A stretch of DNA of 57,729 bases, from NCBI RefSeq assembly GCF_001746755.1, contig NZ_MCGG01000072.1, positions 1 to 57,729 of the forward strand, read 5' to 3'. Positions 48,480 to 57,727 of the stretch are shown in pieces (position 1 is the first letter of the stretch; each line of letters starts with the position of its first letter). A program made the position numbers and the translations under genes. The DNA comes from Magnetovibrio blakemorei (GTDB taxonomy: Bacteria > Pseudomonadota > Alphaproteobacteria > Rhodospirillales > Magnetovibrionaceae). The notes beneath the pieces are model-generated. The model made no database searches and was not told where the DNA came from. It saw only the letters and a program-made list of their open reading frames with translations.

Positions 48480-50756
48480 ATGAGCGACCCCATGAACGAC
48501 GACACCATGAGCTCCATCGACAAAGAATCCTTGATCATGCACGCCCGTGGTCGGCCCGGTAAATTTGAAATTCATCCAACCAAGCCGCTCACCACCCAAC
48601 ATGACCTGGCCTTGGCTTACAGCCCCGGTGTCGCCGCGCCGTGTCGTGAAATCCAGCGCGACCCGCAACTGGCCTATGACTACACCGCCAAAGGCAACTT
48701 GGTGGCGATCATTTCCAACGGCACCGCCGTTTTGGGCCTGGGCGATTTGGGGGCCCAAGCGTCCAAGCCCGTCATGGAAGGCAAGGCCGTGTTGTTTAAG
48801 CGCTTCGCCGACATCGACGGCATCGATCTGGAAGTCGACACCCGCGACGTTGACGAATTCATCAACTGCGTCAAATTGCTGGGGCCGACCTTTGGCGGCA
48901 TCAATCTGGAAGACATTGCCGCACCCGATTGCTTCATCATCGAACAACAACTGCGCGAGCTGATGGACATTCCGGTGTTTCACGACGACCAGCACGGCAC
49001 CGCCATCATCACAGCCGCCGGCCTCATCAACGCATGCGATTTAACCGGGCGCGACATGAAGGATCTGAAAATCGTCGTCAACGGCGCGGGCGCAGCGGCC
49101 ATTGCGTGTATTGAATTGGTGCAATGCTTAGGCGTTCGTTCTGAGAACACCATCATGTGCGATTCCAAGGGAGTCATTTTCCAAGGCCGAGAAGTCGGCA
49201 TGAACCAGTGGAAAGCAGCGCACGCCGCCGCCACAGATGCCCGCACCTTGGAAGAAGCGCTAAAGGGCGCAGACGTCTTTTTGGGTCTGTCGGTCAAGGG
49301 CGCCTTGACGGCCAAAATGGTCGAAGGCATGTCCGACAACCCGATCATTTTCGCCATGGCCAACCCGGATCCGGAAATCACCCCCGAAGAAGCCAAGTCG
49401 GTGCGGCCCAACGCCATCATCGCCACCGGGCGATCGGATTATCCCAACCAGGTGAACAATGTGTTGGGTTTTCCCTACATCTTCCGTGGAGCCTTGGACG
49501 TGCGCGCCACCACCATCAATGAAGAAATGAAAATGGCCGCCGCCCACGCCATTGCATCGTTGGCCCGCGAAGACGTTCCCGATGAAGTCGATATGGCCTA
49601 TGCGGGTCTGCATCTCCGCTATGGCCCGGAATACATTATTCCCGCACCGTTTGATCCGCGCCTGATCACCACCGTACCACCCGCCGTTGCTTATGCCGCC
49701 ATGGATTCCGGTGTGGCGCTGCGCCCGATCATCGACATGGATGCTTATCGTAACGAACTGTCCGCTCGCCTGGACCCCACCCAGCCGTCCTTGCAAGCCA
49801 TTTTCGAAGAGATTCATCTGAACCCTAGGCGCGTGGTGTTTGCCGAGGGCGAAGAGGAAAAATCCATCCGCGCCGCCGTTGCCTTTTACAATGCTGGCTA
49901 TGGTTTTCCCGTCTTGGTGGGTCGCGAAAACCAGGTTCTGGAAAAGTTACGCGAACTGGGTCTGCCCAAGCTGGATGGCGTCACCATCACCAACGCCAAA
50001 CTGTCCGACGCGACGGAACGCTACGTCAGTGACGTCTACGACCGCTTGCAACGTCACGGCAAACTGTTTCGCGATTGTCAGCGCATGGTCAACCAAAACC
50101 GCAACACCTTTGCCGCATGCATGGTGGCCCAAGGCGATGCCGACGCCATGGTGACGGGGTTGACCCGCAACTACCACGCCGCGTTAAGCGAAATTAAGCA
50201 AATCATCGAACCCAGTGTTGATCAGTCGGTGGTCGGTTTGACATTGCTGGTGGCTCAAGGACGCACGGTGTTTTTATCCGACACCGCCGTCAACGTCATG
50301 CCCGATGCCCAACAGTTGGCCGACACCGCCATTCAAGCCGCAGCCAAGGTCCGCCAGTTGGGTCAAGAACCGCGCGTGGCGTTGCTGTCCTTCGCCAATT
50401 TCGGCAATCCCATGCCGGAACGCACCCGCGTGGTGCGCGAAGCGATGCAGATTCTCGACGACAGCAAGGTGACGTTTGAATATGAAGGCGAAATGGCCGC
50501 CGATGTGGCGCTCAATTACGAACTGCAACGCCGCGTGTATCCGTTCACACGGTTGTCGGCGGCGGCCAATGTGCTGGTTCTGCCAGGGCTCAATTCCGCC
50601 AGCATCGCGTCCGGCCTGGTTCAACAGTTGGGCGGCGGCACGGTCATCGGTCCATTGTTGTTGGGTCTTTCCAAGCCGGTGCAAATTGCCCACATGAGCG
50701 CGACCGTGTCCGATCTGGTCAACTTGGCCGCTCTGGCGGCGCACGACGCAATTTAA
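48480..50756 (+). CDS. maeB: Hybrid NADP-dependent malic enzyme
   Basis: The 758-aa protein fuses an N-terminal malic enzyme (about 1-430; AYSPGVAAPCREI, FHDDQHGTAIITAAG, NGAGAAAIACIELVQ) to a C-terminal phosphotransacetylase-like domain (about 440-758; FAEGEEEKSIRAAVAF). Malic enzyme decarboxylates malate to pyruvate. The PTA-like part of this well-known hybrid class is usually regulatory, sensing acetyl-CoA. No strong ribosome-binding site precedes the ATG at 48480, so a nearby downstream ATG could be used. It is in the usual neighbourhood of mutS. Confidence 0.96.
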   Translation: MSDPMNDDTMSSIDKESLIMHARGRPGKFEIHPTKPLTTQHDLALAYSPGVAAPCREIQRDPQLAYDYTAKGNLVAIISNGTAVLGLGDLGAQASKPVMEGKAVLFKRFADIDGIDLEVDTRDVDEFINCVKLLGPTFGGINLEDIAAPDCFIIEQQLRELMDIPVFHDDQHGTAIITAAGLINACDLTGRDMKDLKIVVNGAGAAAIACIELVQCLGVRSENTIMCDSKGVIFQGREVGMNQWKAAHAAATDARTLEEALKGADVFLGLSVKGALTAKMVEGMSDNPIIFAMANPDPEITPEEAKSVRPNAIIATGRSDYPNQVNNVLGFPYIFRGALDVRATTINEEMKMAAAHAIASLAREDVPDEVDMAYAGLHLRYGPEYIIPAPFDPRLITTVPPAVAYAAMDSGVALRPIIDMDAYRNELSARLDPTQPSLQAIFEEIHLNPRRVVFAEGEEEKSIRAAVAFYNAGYGFPVLVGRENQVLEKLRELGLPKLDGVTITNAKLSDATERYVSDVYDRLQRHGKLFRDCQRMVNQNRNTFAACMVAQGDADAMVTGLTRNYHAALSEIKQIIEPSVDQSVVGLTLLVAQGRTVFLSDTAVNVMPDAQQLADTAIQAAAKVRQLGQEPRVALLSFANFGNPMPERTRVVREAMQILDDSKVTFEYEGEMAADVALNYELQRRVYPFTRLSAAANVLVLPGLNSASIASGLVQQLGGGTVIGPLLLGLSKPVQIAHMSATVSDLVNLAALAAHDAI

Positions 50757-50787
50757 TCTTGGTCCTTTTGAGGTTAGAGGATTTGAC

Positions 50788-51345
50788 GTGGCTACTTTTT
50801 ATGACGCTCTGACGGACTCCCAACAAGCGTGGATCGTTCAGCAGAAAATCTATTTCGTCGCCAGCGCGCCCGATGCGGGTCGGGTCAACCTGTCACCCAA
50901 GGGCATGGACAGTTTTACCATCCTCGGACCCAATCGCGTCGCCTATCTGGACCTGACCGGAAGCGCCAATGAGACCTCGGCGCATCTGCGTCAAAATGGT
51001 CGCATCACAGTGATGTTTTGTGCCTTCGAAGGGGGCCCAAGGATTGTGCGTTTGTTCGGTCAAGGCCGCGTCGTAACCCGCCATGATACCGATTGGCCCC
51101 AGTTTGCACCGCTTTTTCCAGACTTCCCCGGCACCCGTCAGATCATCGTTATCAATGTGGACAAGACCCAAGACAGCTGCGGCATGACCGTTCCGCTGTA
51201 CCGTTTTGAAGCGCAGCGCAACCAGTTGGTCGATCACTGGGACAAGCTTGGACCCGACGGGGTTAAGGACTATTGGACCAAGAAAAATACTGTGAGCATG
51301 GATGGACTTGAAGCCGTTCCGCTGACCGATTCTGACGCCGATTGA
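50788..51345 (+). CDS. Pyridoxamine 5'-phosphate oxidase-like FMN protein
   Basis: The 185-aa protein begins at GTG 50788 with AGAGGA at good distance. The split-barrel FMN fold of the PNPOx-like superfamily is suggested by VNLSPKGMDSFTILGPNRVAYLDLTGSANETSAHL and RITVMFCAFEGGPRIVRLFGQGRVV. It does not carry the substrate motif of true PdxH, so it is probably another flavin oxidoreductase. It lies directly after maeB, 31 bases downstream, and may be co-transcribed. The substrate is unknown. Confidence 0.85.
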   Translation: MATFYDALTDSQQAWIVQQKIYFVASAPDAGRVNLSPKGMDSFTILGPNRVAYLDLTGSANETSAHLRQNGRITVMFCAFEGGPRIVRLFGQGRVVTRHDTDWPQFAPLFPDFPGTRQIIVINVDKTQDSCGMTVPLYRFEAQRNQLVDHWDKLGPDGVKDYWTKKNTVSMDGLEAVPLTDSDAD

Positions 51346-51512
51346 GCCTCACTTTACATAGTCAGCATTGTATATTTTAAGGCCTCATTTCAGGCTTACG
51401 ATTCCCGCTGGTCTCCGTGTCATATATTTGTTACAAATCGGGACATTCCTGCCGCTTGGCAGGTCATTATTTTGGGCGCGTGAACGGTGCCTGTTGAGGG
51501 AAATTTTTGATT

Positions 51513-53156
51513 ATGACCGACACGCCCCCATCAAACACGCCCACAAACGACACGACACCTTCAGCGGCTCCGACATCTTCATCGGCAGCAGCATCGACGC
51601 CCCATCCGTCTAAACACAAAACCACCCTCGACAAAGATCTCAAAAAAATCACCAAGGTCGAAACTGCGGCTTTGGTTCAAGGACAGGTGTTTGCGCGCAT
51701 CGGATTGTCCGTTTTGTTTTTGGTCGCGGTGTGGATTTTCACCTCGACCCAAGGGTTAACCGGCCAAGGTCTGGTGGTGAGCCCGTTTGTGGTCGCGGCA
51801 GCCGTCATTGGCGGCTACATGGCCATGAACATCGGGGCCAACGACGTCGCCAACAACGTCGGTCCGGCGGTGGGCTCCAAGGCGCTGACGCTGACAGGCG
51901 CCATCATCATTGCCGCCATTTTTGAAGCGGGCGGTGCGTTGATTGCGGGCGGCGACGTGGTCTCGACCATCAAAAGCGGCATCATCGATCCCAGTCTGAT
52001 GCCCGACGCCGCAACCTTTATGACGTCCATGATGGCGGCCCTGTTGGCGGCGGCCTTGTGGTTGAATCTGGCGACCTATTTGGGCGCACCCGTATCCACC
52101 ACCCATGCCATCGTCGGTGGCGTGATGGGTGCAGGCATCGCCGCCACGGGATTTGGCGCTGTCAACTGGCCGACCATGAGCAAGATCGCTGCCAGCTGGG
52201 TGATTTCGCCATTGATGGGCGGCATCATCGCGGCGGCGTTTTTGTATTTCTTGAAAGTCAACGTGCTGCACAAAGTCGATAAAATCAAAGCGGCTGAAAA
52301 GTGGGTGCCGTTGGTGGTGGCGGTCATGGCGGGCGCGTTCACCATGTACATCATGAACAAAGGCATCAAGCATCTTTATAAATCCAGCTGGACCGAAATC
52401 GTCATCGCTGGCGTGGTGGTTTATGCCTTAGCCTGGTTTGCGTCGCGCGCGCGCGTTCGGGTGCGCTCTAAAAATATGGAAAATCGCCGCAAGTCGGTCA
52501 ACGCGTTGTTCGTCATGCCGCTGATCATTTCCGCAGCCCTGTTGTCGTTTGCCCATGGGGCCAACGATGTGGCCAACGCGGTGGGCCCATTGGCGGCGAT
52601 CGTGTCGGCTGCCGACAGCGGTCAAATCGTCACCAAGGCGGGCATTCCTTTGTGGGTGATGCTGGTGGGCGCGGTGGGCATTTCCATCGGCTTGATGCTG
52701 TTCGGCCCGCGCTTGATCAAAACCGTCGGTCAGGAAATCACCAAGCTCAACCCGGTTCGGGCCTTTTGCGTGGCCCTGTCTGCGGCCATAACGGTGATCA
52801 TAGCGTCGGCCCTGGGTCTGCCTGTCAGCTCGACCCATATTGCGGTGGGCGGCGTGTTCGGGGTTGGATTCTTGCGCGAGTACCTGGCGCACCGCGAAAC
52901 CAAACGCAACCGCTTGAGCGCCATCGCGGCGATGGCCGTCGGCACCACCGAAGGCCTGCACGCGGTCGAAAATGCGACCCCCGAATTGCAACATATGCCC
53001 AAAATTCATTCGGAACAAAAAGCCCGCAACCGCATGCTGGTGCGCCGCCAACACGCCTGGACCATCGCCGCCGCGTGGATCATCACGGTCCCGCTCGCCG
53101 CCGCCCTGGCCGCCGGATTGTACTTCATCATGATGGCGCTGGGCGTGAAGCCGTAA
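51513..53156 (+). CDS. pitA: PiT-family inorganic phosphate transporter
   Basis: The inner-membrane permease has two copies of the PHO4 signature, GANDVANNVGPAVGSKALT (first half) and GANDVANAVGPLAAIV (second half), with about 10-12 helices. About 45 N-terminal residues are Thr/Ser/Pro-rich and probably disordered in the cytosol. The start is ambiguous: an in-frame TTG at 51507 is better spaced from GAGGG, while the ATG at 51513 is more usual. No PhoU-like DUF47 partner gene is adjacent. Phosphate rather than sulfate specificity is family-based. Confidence 0.93.
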   Translation: MTDTPPSNTPTNDTTPSAAPTSSSAAASTPHPSKHKTTLDKDLKKITKVETAALVQGQVFARIGLSVLFLVAVWIFTSTQGLTGQGLVVSPFVVAAAVIGGYMAMNIGANDVANNVGPAVGSKALTLTGAIIIAAIFEAGGALIAGGDVVSTIKSGIIDPSLMPDAATFMTSMMAALLAAALWLNLATYLGAPVSTTHAIVGGVMGAGIAATGFGAVNWPTMSKIAASWVISPLMGGIIAAAFLYFLKVNVLHKVDKIKAAEKWVPLVVAVMAGAFTMYIMNKGIKHLYKSSWTEIVIAGVVVYALAWFASRARVRVRSKNMENRRKSVNALFVMPLIISAALLSFAHGANDVANAVGPLAAIVSAADSGQIVTKAGIPLWVMLVGAVGISIGLMLFGPRLIKTVGQEITKLNPVRAFCVALSAAITVIIASALGLPVSSTHIAVGGVFGVGFLREYLAHRETKRNRLSAIAAMAVGTTEGLHAVENATPELQHMPKIHSEQKARNRMLVRRQHAWTIAAAWIITVPLAAALAAGLYFIMMALGVKP

Positions 53157-53224
53157 GTTCCGGCCTCACCACCCCACACCAGACCCCACATAAACAACCG
53201 AGGTTAAGCGCCCTGCGCTTAGGT

Positions 53225-54193
53225 TTAGTTTGTTCCTGTGACTTCGATTTTTTGCACGATAACGTCGGCGCCTGAGTTGTGCAGGGTGACGGCGTCGAAC
53301 GGATCGCGGAAGGAGGTATCGCGGGAGCTGAGGATTTTTTTGCCGTCCAGGTTTACCTGCATCTGGCCGTACTTATCGCGCATCCATTCCAAGCTATGGT
53401 TTTTCTGATCTTCCAGTTCGGTGATGGAGGCGCTGTCGAGCGTGCTTTCACCGCGGCTGGTGAAGCGCACCAACTGCAAGGTTGCGGCGCGGGCGGTTTG
53501 TTTGGGGCCGTAGACCACCCGGTATCCAGCCCCCGAGGTGCCTTGCGCGACGCCGTAAGCAAAGCTGCCCATTCCTGTCCATGACGAAAAAGTGGAGGTC
53601 AACGCAAAGGCGTTGGAGACACGGGCCCCGGCGCTGAGCACGGCGGGGGCGGCGGGTTCCGCGTTGGTCGTGGTGGTCGCCGGAGCCGTATCGTTGGTGT
53701 TTTTGTTCCGCCCTTGCAGCACCGCACCCAAGATCGACAGGGCCAGTTGTTCCTTGGAGACTTTTTGCGGTTCCGGTTGAGCCGCTGCGGTTTCGCTCAT
53801 TTTAGAGCGCAAGCCGTAGCCCTGCTGGACCCAGAATTCACCCGATTGGATCGTCCAGGTGGGGTTGCGGGTGATGTCGCCATCGGAAAAATCGTCGATC
53901 AGGATTTGCATGGTTTGCGGGGTCGCCGCACCGGTGACCGAATACCGCGCCATCAAATCGCGCAAGTCACGCAAAAACACGCCATCCGCAGCACGGGCCT
54001 TTTCGGCCTCATCCACCAGGGCTTTAAGGTCTTTCAACAAGCCCTCCGTTTGGGCCTGCGTTCCCGCCGTTGGCGGCGTCCACGCTGTATAGCGACTATC
54101 AGCCAAGGCGGGACCGGGCAGAGCCGACAACGCGGGCAACACAGCCATAAAGGAGGTGGAGATCAAAAGACGGCGCAGGGTGGATTTGGTCAT
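53225..54193 (-). CDS. Exported LamG-like protein of unknown function
   Basis: The ATG at 54193 gives 322 aa with a signal peptide (hydrophobic core then ALADS). A coiled helical stretch (LLKDLKALVDEAEKARAADGVFLRDLRDLMARY) is followed by IDDFSDGDITRNPTWTIQSGEFWV, the opening of a laminin-G/concanavalin-like beta-sandwich. A Thr/Asn/Pro-rich linker splits the domain near residue 190-215. The rest (YGVAQGTSGAGYRVVYGP to VTLHNSGADVIVQKIEVTG) continues the beta fold. It probably binds a glycan or envelope ligand in the periplasm. I do not recognise a named family. Confidence 0.75.
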   Translation of the reverse strand: MTKSTLRRLLISTSFMAVLPALSALPGPALADSRYTAWTPPTAGTQAQTEGLLKDLKALVDEAEKARAADGVFLRDLRDLMARYSVTGAATPQTMQILIDDFSDGDITRNPTWTIQSGEFWVQQGYGLRSKMSETAAAQPEPQKVSKEQLALSILGAVLQGRNKNTNDTAPATTTTNAEPAAPAVLSAGARVSNAFALTSTFSSWTGMGSFAYGVAQGTSGAGYRVVYGPKQTARAATLQLVRFTSRGESTLDSASITELEDQKNHSLEWMRDKYGQMQVNLDGKKILSSRDTSFRDPFDAVTLHNSGADVIVQKIEVTGTN

Positions 54194-54264
54194 AGGCGAA
54201 AAACTCCCGATTGGTTTTGGGAAGTTTAGCAAGCCTTGACGAGAAACGGCCAAAAAAATGGACC

Positions 54265-54303
54265 CCAAAAAAAAGGCGGCCCCACAAGGTACCGCCTTTT
54301 TAG
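54265..54303 (-). terminator. Rho-independent terminator of ppa
   Basis: On the minus strand a stem AAGGCGG with CCGCCTT encloses a 12-nt loop and is followed by a long T-run (54280-54267 region). It ends the ppa transcript, just before the LamG-like gene. Confidence 0.85.
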
Positions 54304-54320
54304 CAGATCGAGAACACGCG

Positions 54321-54854
54321 CTATTTTTCGGCTTTGGCGCGCTCAATGCCTTCAACAATCAAAGCTTTGGCGCGCTCGGGGCCTTCCCAGCCCGTCACCT
54401 TCACCCATTTGCCTTCTTCCAAATCTTTGTAGTGGGCAAAAAAGTGGGCGATTTGTTCGACCAAGATGGGGCGCACGTCGGTATAAGATTCAACGTTTTC
54501 ATAATAAGGGTGCAAGCGGTGCACCGGCACGCAGAGAATCTTTTCATCGATGCCGCTTTCGTCTTCCATGATCAACACACCGATGGGGCGCGACGGAATG
54601 ACGGTGCCCGGGGCAACCGTGTGCTGACCCAGCACGGCGGCGTCAACGGGGTCGCCATCGTCAGAAAGCGTGTGGGGGATAAAGCCGTAATTACACGGAT
54701 AATGCATGGCGGTGTGCAAAAAGCGGTCGACAAACATGGCGCCAGATTCTTTGTCCATTTCGTATTTCACCGGGTTGCCGCCCATGGGCACTTCGATGAT
54801 TACGTTGAATTCGTCGGGGGCGTTTTCGCCGATGGAAAGCTTTGTGATGTCCAT
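54321..54854 (-). CDS. ppa: Inorganic pyrophosphatase
   Basis: The 177-aa cytosolic enzyme hydrolyses pyrophosphate to drive biosynthetic reactions. It is a family I soluble PPase with the signature DDGDPVDAAVL (metal-binding aspartates) and EVPMGGNPVKYEMDKESGAMFVDRFLHTAMHYPCNYGFIP. Length is typical of bacterial hexameric forms. It is monocistronic with its own terminator. Confidence 0.97.
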   Translation of the reverse strand: MDITKLSIGENAPDEFNVIIEVPMGGNPVKYEMDKESGAMFVDRFLHTAMHYPCNYGFIPHTLSDDGDPVDAAVLGQHTVAPGTVIPSRPIGVLIMEDESGIDEKILCVPVHRLHPYYENVESYTDVRPILVEQIAHFFAHYKDLEEGKWVKVTGWEGPERAKALIVEGIERAKAEK

Positions 54855-54977
54855 GATTTTATGCCGCTCTTCTGGTGGGTTCTGAGGGGATTTCGAAGGC
54901 AGGCTGCATGTATGCTGCAGCGCACAAATGGCTATATGCCACGGATTATCGGGGGCGTCTAGTTTTTTAGACCGATT

Positions 54978-56537
54978 TTAGCGTTGCAACGCGGCACGGC
55001 CTTTCCACGCCACCACCAAGATCAGCACCAGCGGCACCAGCCCCATCAACGCGGTGCCGATGAAAAACGCCACATAACCAAACGCATCCACGGCAACCCC
55101 GGAATAGCCCGCAATCAATTTGGGCAGCAACATCATCAGGGAACTGAACAACGCATATTGAGTGGCGGTGAAGCTTTTTGACGTCAGACCTGACAGGTAA
55201 GCCACGAACGCCGCCGACGAAATGCCGCCCGATAAATTGTCAGCGCTGATCACCGCCATCAACACCCAGATGTGCGGGCTGACCCCGACCATGACCGCGA
55301 ACAACGCGTTGGACGCCACCACCAAAATGCCGCCCATCCACATGGTCTTCATCACGCCGTAGCGCACCGTCACCAGCCCGCCGATGAAACCGCCGACAAT
55401 GGTGGCCCCCAAGCCAAAGCCCTTGGAGATGAGGCCGATCTGTTCCTTGTCGAAACCCAAATCCAAATAAAACACGTTTGCCATGACACCCATGACAATG
55501 TCGGAAATGCGGTACGTCATGATCAGCGCCAAAATGACCAACGCGGTGCGGCCATAACGGGTGAAAAAATCGGCAAACGGGGCAACGTAAGTTTCATACG
55601 CCATATCCTTGGCGACCAATCCCAGCTGCACCAGTGCCACACCCGCCACCACCGCTGCGGCCAACGCGCCGCTGAGACGCAAGGCGCCGGAGACAAACCC
55701 GGCCAACGCTTCGCCCAACGGCTCCGTTAGCCCTGCGGACACATCGGGCATCACGATAAAGCCCCCGGCGAAGGCCGCCGCAACCAATCCAAACAAGACG
55801 ATGAAGCGCAGATAATCTTCGCCCTTGTCCATCACCACGCCCAAGGGTTTGACGTAGGGCGGCTCTGAAATGACAAACGTGGTGAGGATGCCGATGCCCA
55901 TCACACCCGCCATGGCGAAATAGGTCCCCCGCCACGCCGCGTAGTCATAGCCTTGAACGTGGTCCAGGAACCCCGCCAGCTCCAACGCCCCCGCGCCCGC
56001 CACAAGCATGCCCAATCGATAGCCGGCAATGTATGTGGCCGACATCAAACCTTGCAGATCTTCGTCGGCGCTTTCGATGCGGTAAGCATCAATAACGATG
56101 TCTTGGGTGGCAGAACAAAATGCCAGCCCCACCGCGCCCAGCGCCATGGCCACCAAATGGGTCTCGGAACCGGACGGGTCGGTCAACGCCATAAAGCTCA
56201 GCGCCCCGATGATGCCCGCCTGCGCCACCAACAACCACGCCCGTCTGCGCCCCAACCACCGGGCCAACACCGGCACCGGAAGGCGGTCGATCAGCGGCGA
56301 CCACACAAACTTAAAACCGTAAGCCAGCGCCGCCCAGCTGAAAAAGCCGATGGTGGCGCGCTCGATGCCCGCCTCGCGCAGCCACACGGAAAGCGTGGAA
56401 AACACCAAATACAGCGGAACCCCCGCCGAAAAGCCCAAAAATAACAGCGCCAAAACCTTTGGGTGCAAAAACGCACGGGCACTTTCCGCCCAAGACCGGC
56501 GCGGCTTATCATTCAATAATTCAAGCCCATCCGTCAT
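54978..56537 (-). CDS. ampG: AmpG-like muropeptide permease
   Basis: The 519-aa inner-membrane MFS-type protein has about 14 hydrophobic helices. The N-terminus (LALLFLGFSAGVPLYLVFSTLSVWLREAGI) and the LDRLPVP-like loop (WSPLIDRLPVPVLARWLGRRRAWLL) are characteristic of AmpG, which imports GlcNAc-anhydroMurNAc peptides for peptidoglycan recycling. ATQDIVIDAYRIE is another family signature. AAGGACG lies before the ATG. The D-Ala-D-Ala dipeptidase at 28.6 kb may also act on recycled wall material; this link is inference. Confidence 0.94.
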   Translation of the reverse strand: MTDGLELLNDKPRRSWAESARAFLHPKVLALLFLGFSAGVPLYLVFSTLSVWLREAGIERATIGFFSWAALAYGFKFVWSPLIDRLPVPVLARWLGRRRAWLLVAQAGIIGALSFMALTDPSGSETHLVAMALGAVGLAFCSATQDIVIDAYRIESADEDLQGLMSATYIAGYRLGMLVAGAGALELAGFLDHVQGYDYAAWRGTYFAMAGVMGIGILTTFVISEPPYVKPLGVVMDKGEDYLRFIVLFGLVAAAFAGGFIVMPDVSAGLTEPLGEALAGFVSGALRLSGALAAAVVAGVALVQLGLVAKDMAYETYVAPFADFFTRYGRTALVILALIMTYRISDIVMGVMANVFYLDLGFDKEQIGLISKGFGLGATIVGGFIGGLVTVRYGVMKTMWMGGILVVASNALFAVMVGVSPHIWVLMAVISADNLSGGISSAAFVAYLSGLTSKSFTATQYALFSSLMMLLPKLIAGYSGVAVDAFGYVAFFIGTALMGLVPLVLILVVAWKGRAALQR

Positions 56538-56889
56538 CTAAGCGGCGTCCTTAATGGTGCAAAAAAGTCAGTGTGCGATGGCGGGAGTTGAAATCGGGTT
56601 AAGGGGCAGGAGTATAAAGTGTGCCGATTCCCCGTCAGAACCCACATCCATAACGAGTCCTTTGCTAAAGATAGGTGCAATAAACCGTAAGTACTAAGTA
56701 TTCCAAATTCATATTTCTGATATTATCTAGCCTAAGAGGTTGGATTCAAAAAGAGATTCAAAAACAATGATTTATGCCCTTTAATTAGCAAATAACCTCT
56801 TGCGAATCCCGGATAAAGATTCAATGCTGCTTTCTGTCTTTCTAATCAAATTGTGCATCTTTATGTGGAAAAGCTGTGGACACAATTTA
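56538..56889. other. 352-bp AT-rich intergenic region
   Basis: No gene is supported. The left part is the ampG leader; from about 56640 the sequence becomes clearly AT-rich. This region ends at the TA target site of the insertion sequence. AT-rich intergenic DNA is a usual target for such elements. Confidence 0.5.
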
Positions 56890-56904
56890 GGGTCCAGACT
56901 CATT
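56890..56904. repeat. Left terminal inverted repeat of the IS
   Basis: GGGTCCAGACTCATT matches the inverse of the right end in 12 of 15 positions (three mismatches in the middle). It is preceded by TA at 56888-56889, the apparent target duplication. Confidence 0.85.
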
Positions 56905-57353
56905 CAAATCCAGTAGCAAATGAGTGCTGCGAGGCATAGTGCAGCGAGAAAGTTTTCAGCATTCTTGTCGTATCGCGTGGCAATGCGACGGAAGTCCTTA
57001 AGACGGCCAAACATTCTCTCAATGACGTTGCGTCCTTTGTATCGGGCCTTGTTGAACGGGTGCGGCTGCTTTCTGTTGGACTTGTTTGGGATCACCGGCA
57101 GGATACGTTGGGATTTCAGGTAGTCCCTCCAATGATCGGCGTCATAGGCTTTATCGGCGAGCAGGTATCGGGTGTTTGGCAGTGATGCGCCGAGCATGAC
57201 AGCGCCCTTGATATCGTGGACGTGACCAGGTGTCAGGTAAAAGGCCAGAGGGCGGCATTGCTCGTCGCTTATGGCATGAACCTTGGTGTTGCGACCTCCT
57301 TTTGTGCGACCGATGGCCTGAGCAGAAGCCCCCCTTTTCCGCCGCCAGCGCAA
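56904..57353 (-). CDS. IS5-family transposase, C-terminal frame (orfB)
   Basis: This 149-codon frame carries the second catalytic aspartate (YLLADKAYDAD) and the glutamate region (NVIERMFGRLKDFRRIATRYDK) of the DDE transposase. It is expressed mainly as a fusion with orfA by frameshifting at 57335-57338; its own start is not convincing. The stop lies inside the left inverted repeat. Confidence 0.88.
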   Translation of the reverse strand: MRWRRKRGASAQAIGRTKGGRNTKVHAISDEQCRPLAFYLTPGHVHDIKGAVMLGASLPNTRYLLADKAYDADHWRDYLKSQRILPVIPNKSNRKQPHPFNKARYKGRNVIERMFGRLKDFRRIATRYDKNAENFLAALCLAALICYWI

Positions 57354-57661
57354 CGGTGGGCTTTGACATGAGAGGCGTCGATGGAGATTTGTTCTGGTGT
57401 TCCCGACAGGGCTGCCGTCAGTTCCGCAAACATGTACTGCCAGATCCCTTTCTGCGACCAGCGGTTATAACGGTTGTAAACCGTCGTCGATGGTCCGTAT
57501 TCCGGCGGACAATCCTGCCAACGGCAACCGGATTGCAGAACATGAATGATACCACTGATAATGCGCCGATCATCCTTGCGACGCTTGCCGGCGGCACGGT
57601 AAGGTAAATGCGGTTCAATCAGTGAAAATTGTTCGTCAGAGAGCCAGAAATTGCACTTCAT
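57269..57661 (-). CDS. IS5-family transposase, N-terminal frame (orfA)
   Basis: The 130-codon frame begins MKCNFWLSDEQFSLIEPHLP and contains the DUF4096-like N-terminal region (IISGIIHVLQSGCRWQDCPPEYGPSTTVYNRYNRW) and the first catalytic aspartate (ISIDASHVKAHR). The -1 shift near codon 108 gives a 252-aa full transposase with orfB. Without the shift it ends as a short product that may regulate transposition. Confidence 0.88.
   Translation of the reverse strand: MKCNFWLSDEQFSLIEPHLPYRAAGKRRKDDRRIISGIIHVLQSGCRWQDCPPEYGPSTTVYNRYNRWSQKGIWQYMFAELTAALSGTPEQISIDASHVKAHRCAGGGKGGLLLRPSVAQKEVATPRFMP
57329..57338 (-). other. Programmed -1 frameshift site of the transposase
   Basis: On the minus strand AAAA followed by GGGGGG lies where orfA and orfB overlap. 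A slip of one base back on A-AAA-G moves the ribosome from the orfA frame to the orfB frame, and the joined length is a whole number of codons (252 aa). Confidence 0.75.
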
Positions 57662-57712
57662 AGCCTGAAAATCTCCTTTTTGAGCTTCAAGCTATTGAAT
57701 CACTGAAAGGTT

Positions 57713-57727
57713 AATGAGTTCTGACCC
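57713..57727. repeat. Right terminal inverted repeat of the IS
   Basis: AATGAGTTCTGACCC is the inverse partner of the left end (12 of 15 matches) and is followed by TA, the last two bases of the window. Confidence 0.85.

Larger units (their letters stand above)
56890..57727 (-). mobile_element. IS5-family insertion sequence, IS427-like
   Basis: The 838-bp element has imperfect 15-bp terminal inverted repeats and a TA on both sides (56888-56889 and 57728-57729), read as a 2-bp target duplication. It encodes a transposase in two overlapping frames on the minus strand joined by a -1 frameshift. Size, ends and two-frame organisation fit the IS427 group. It appears complete and potentially active. 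The window ends exactly at the second TA, so the right-hand flank is unknown. Confidence 0.9.
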
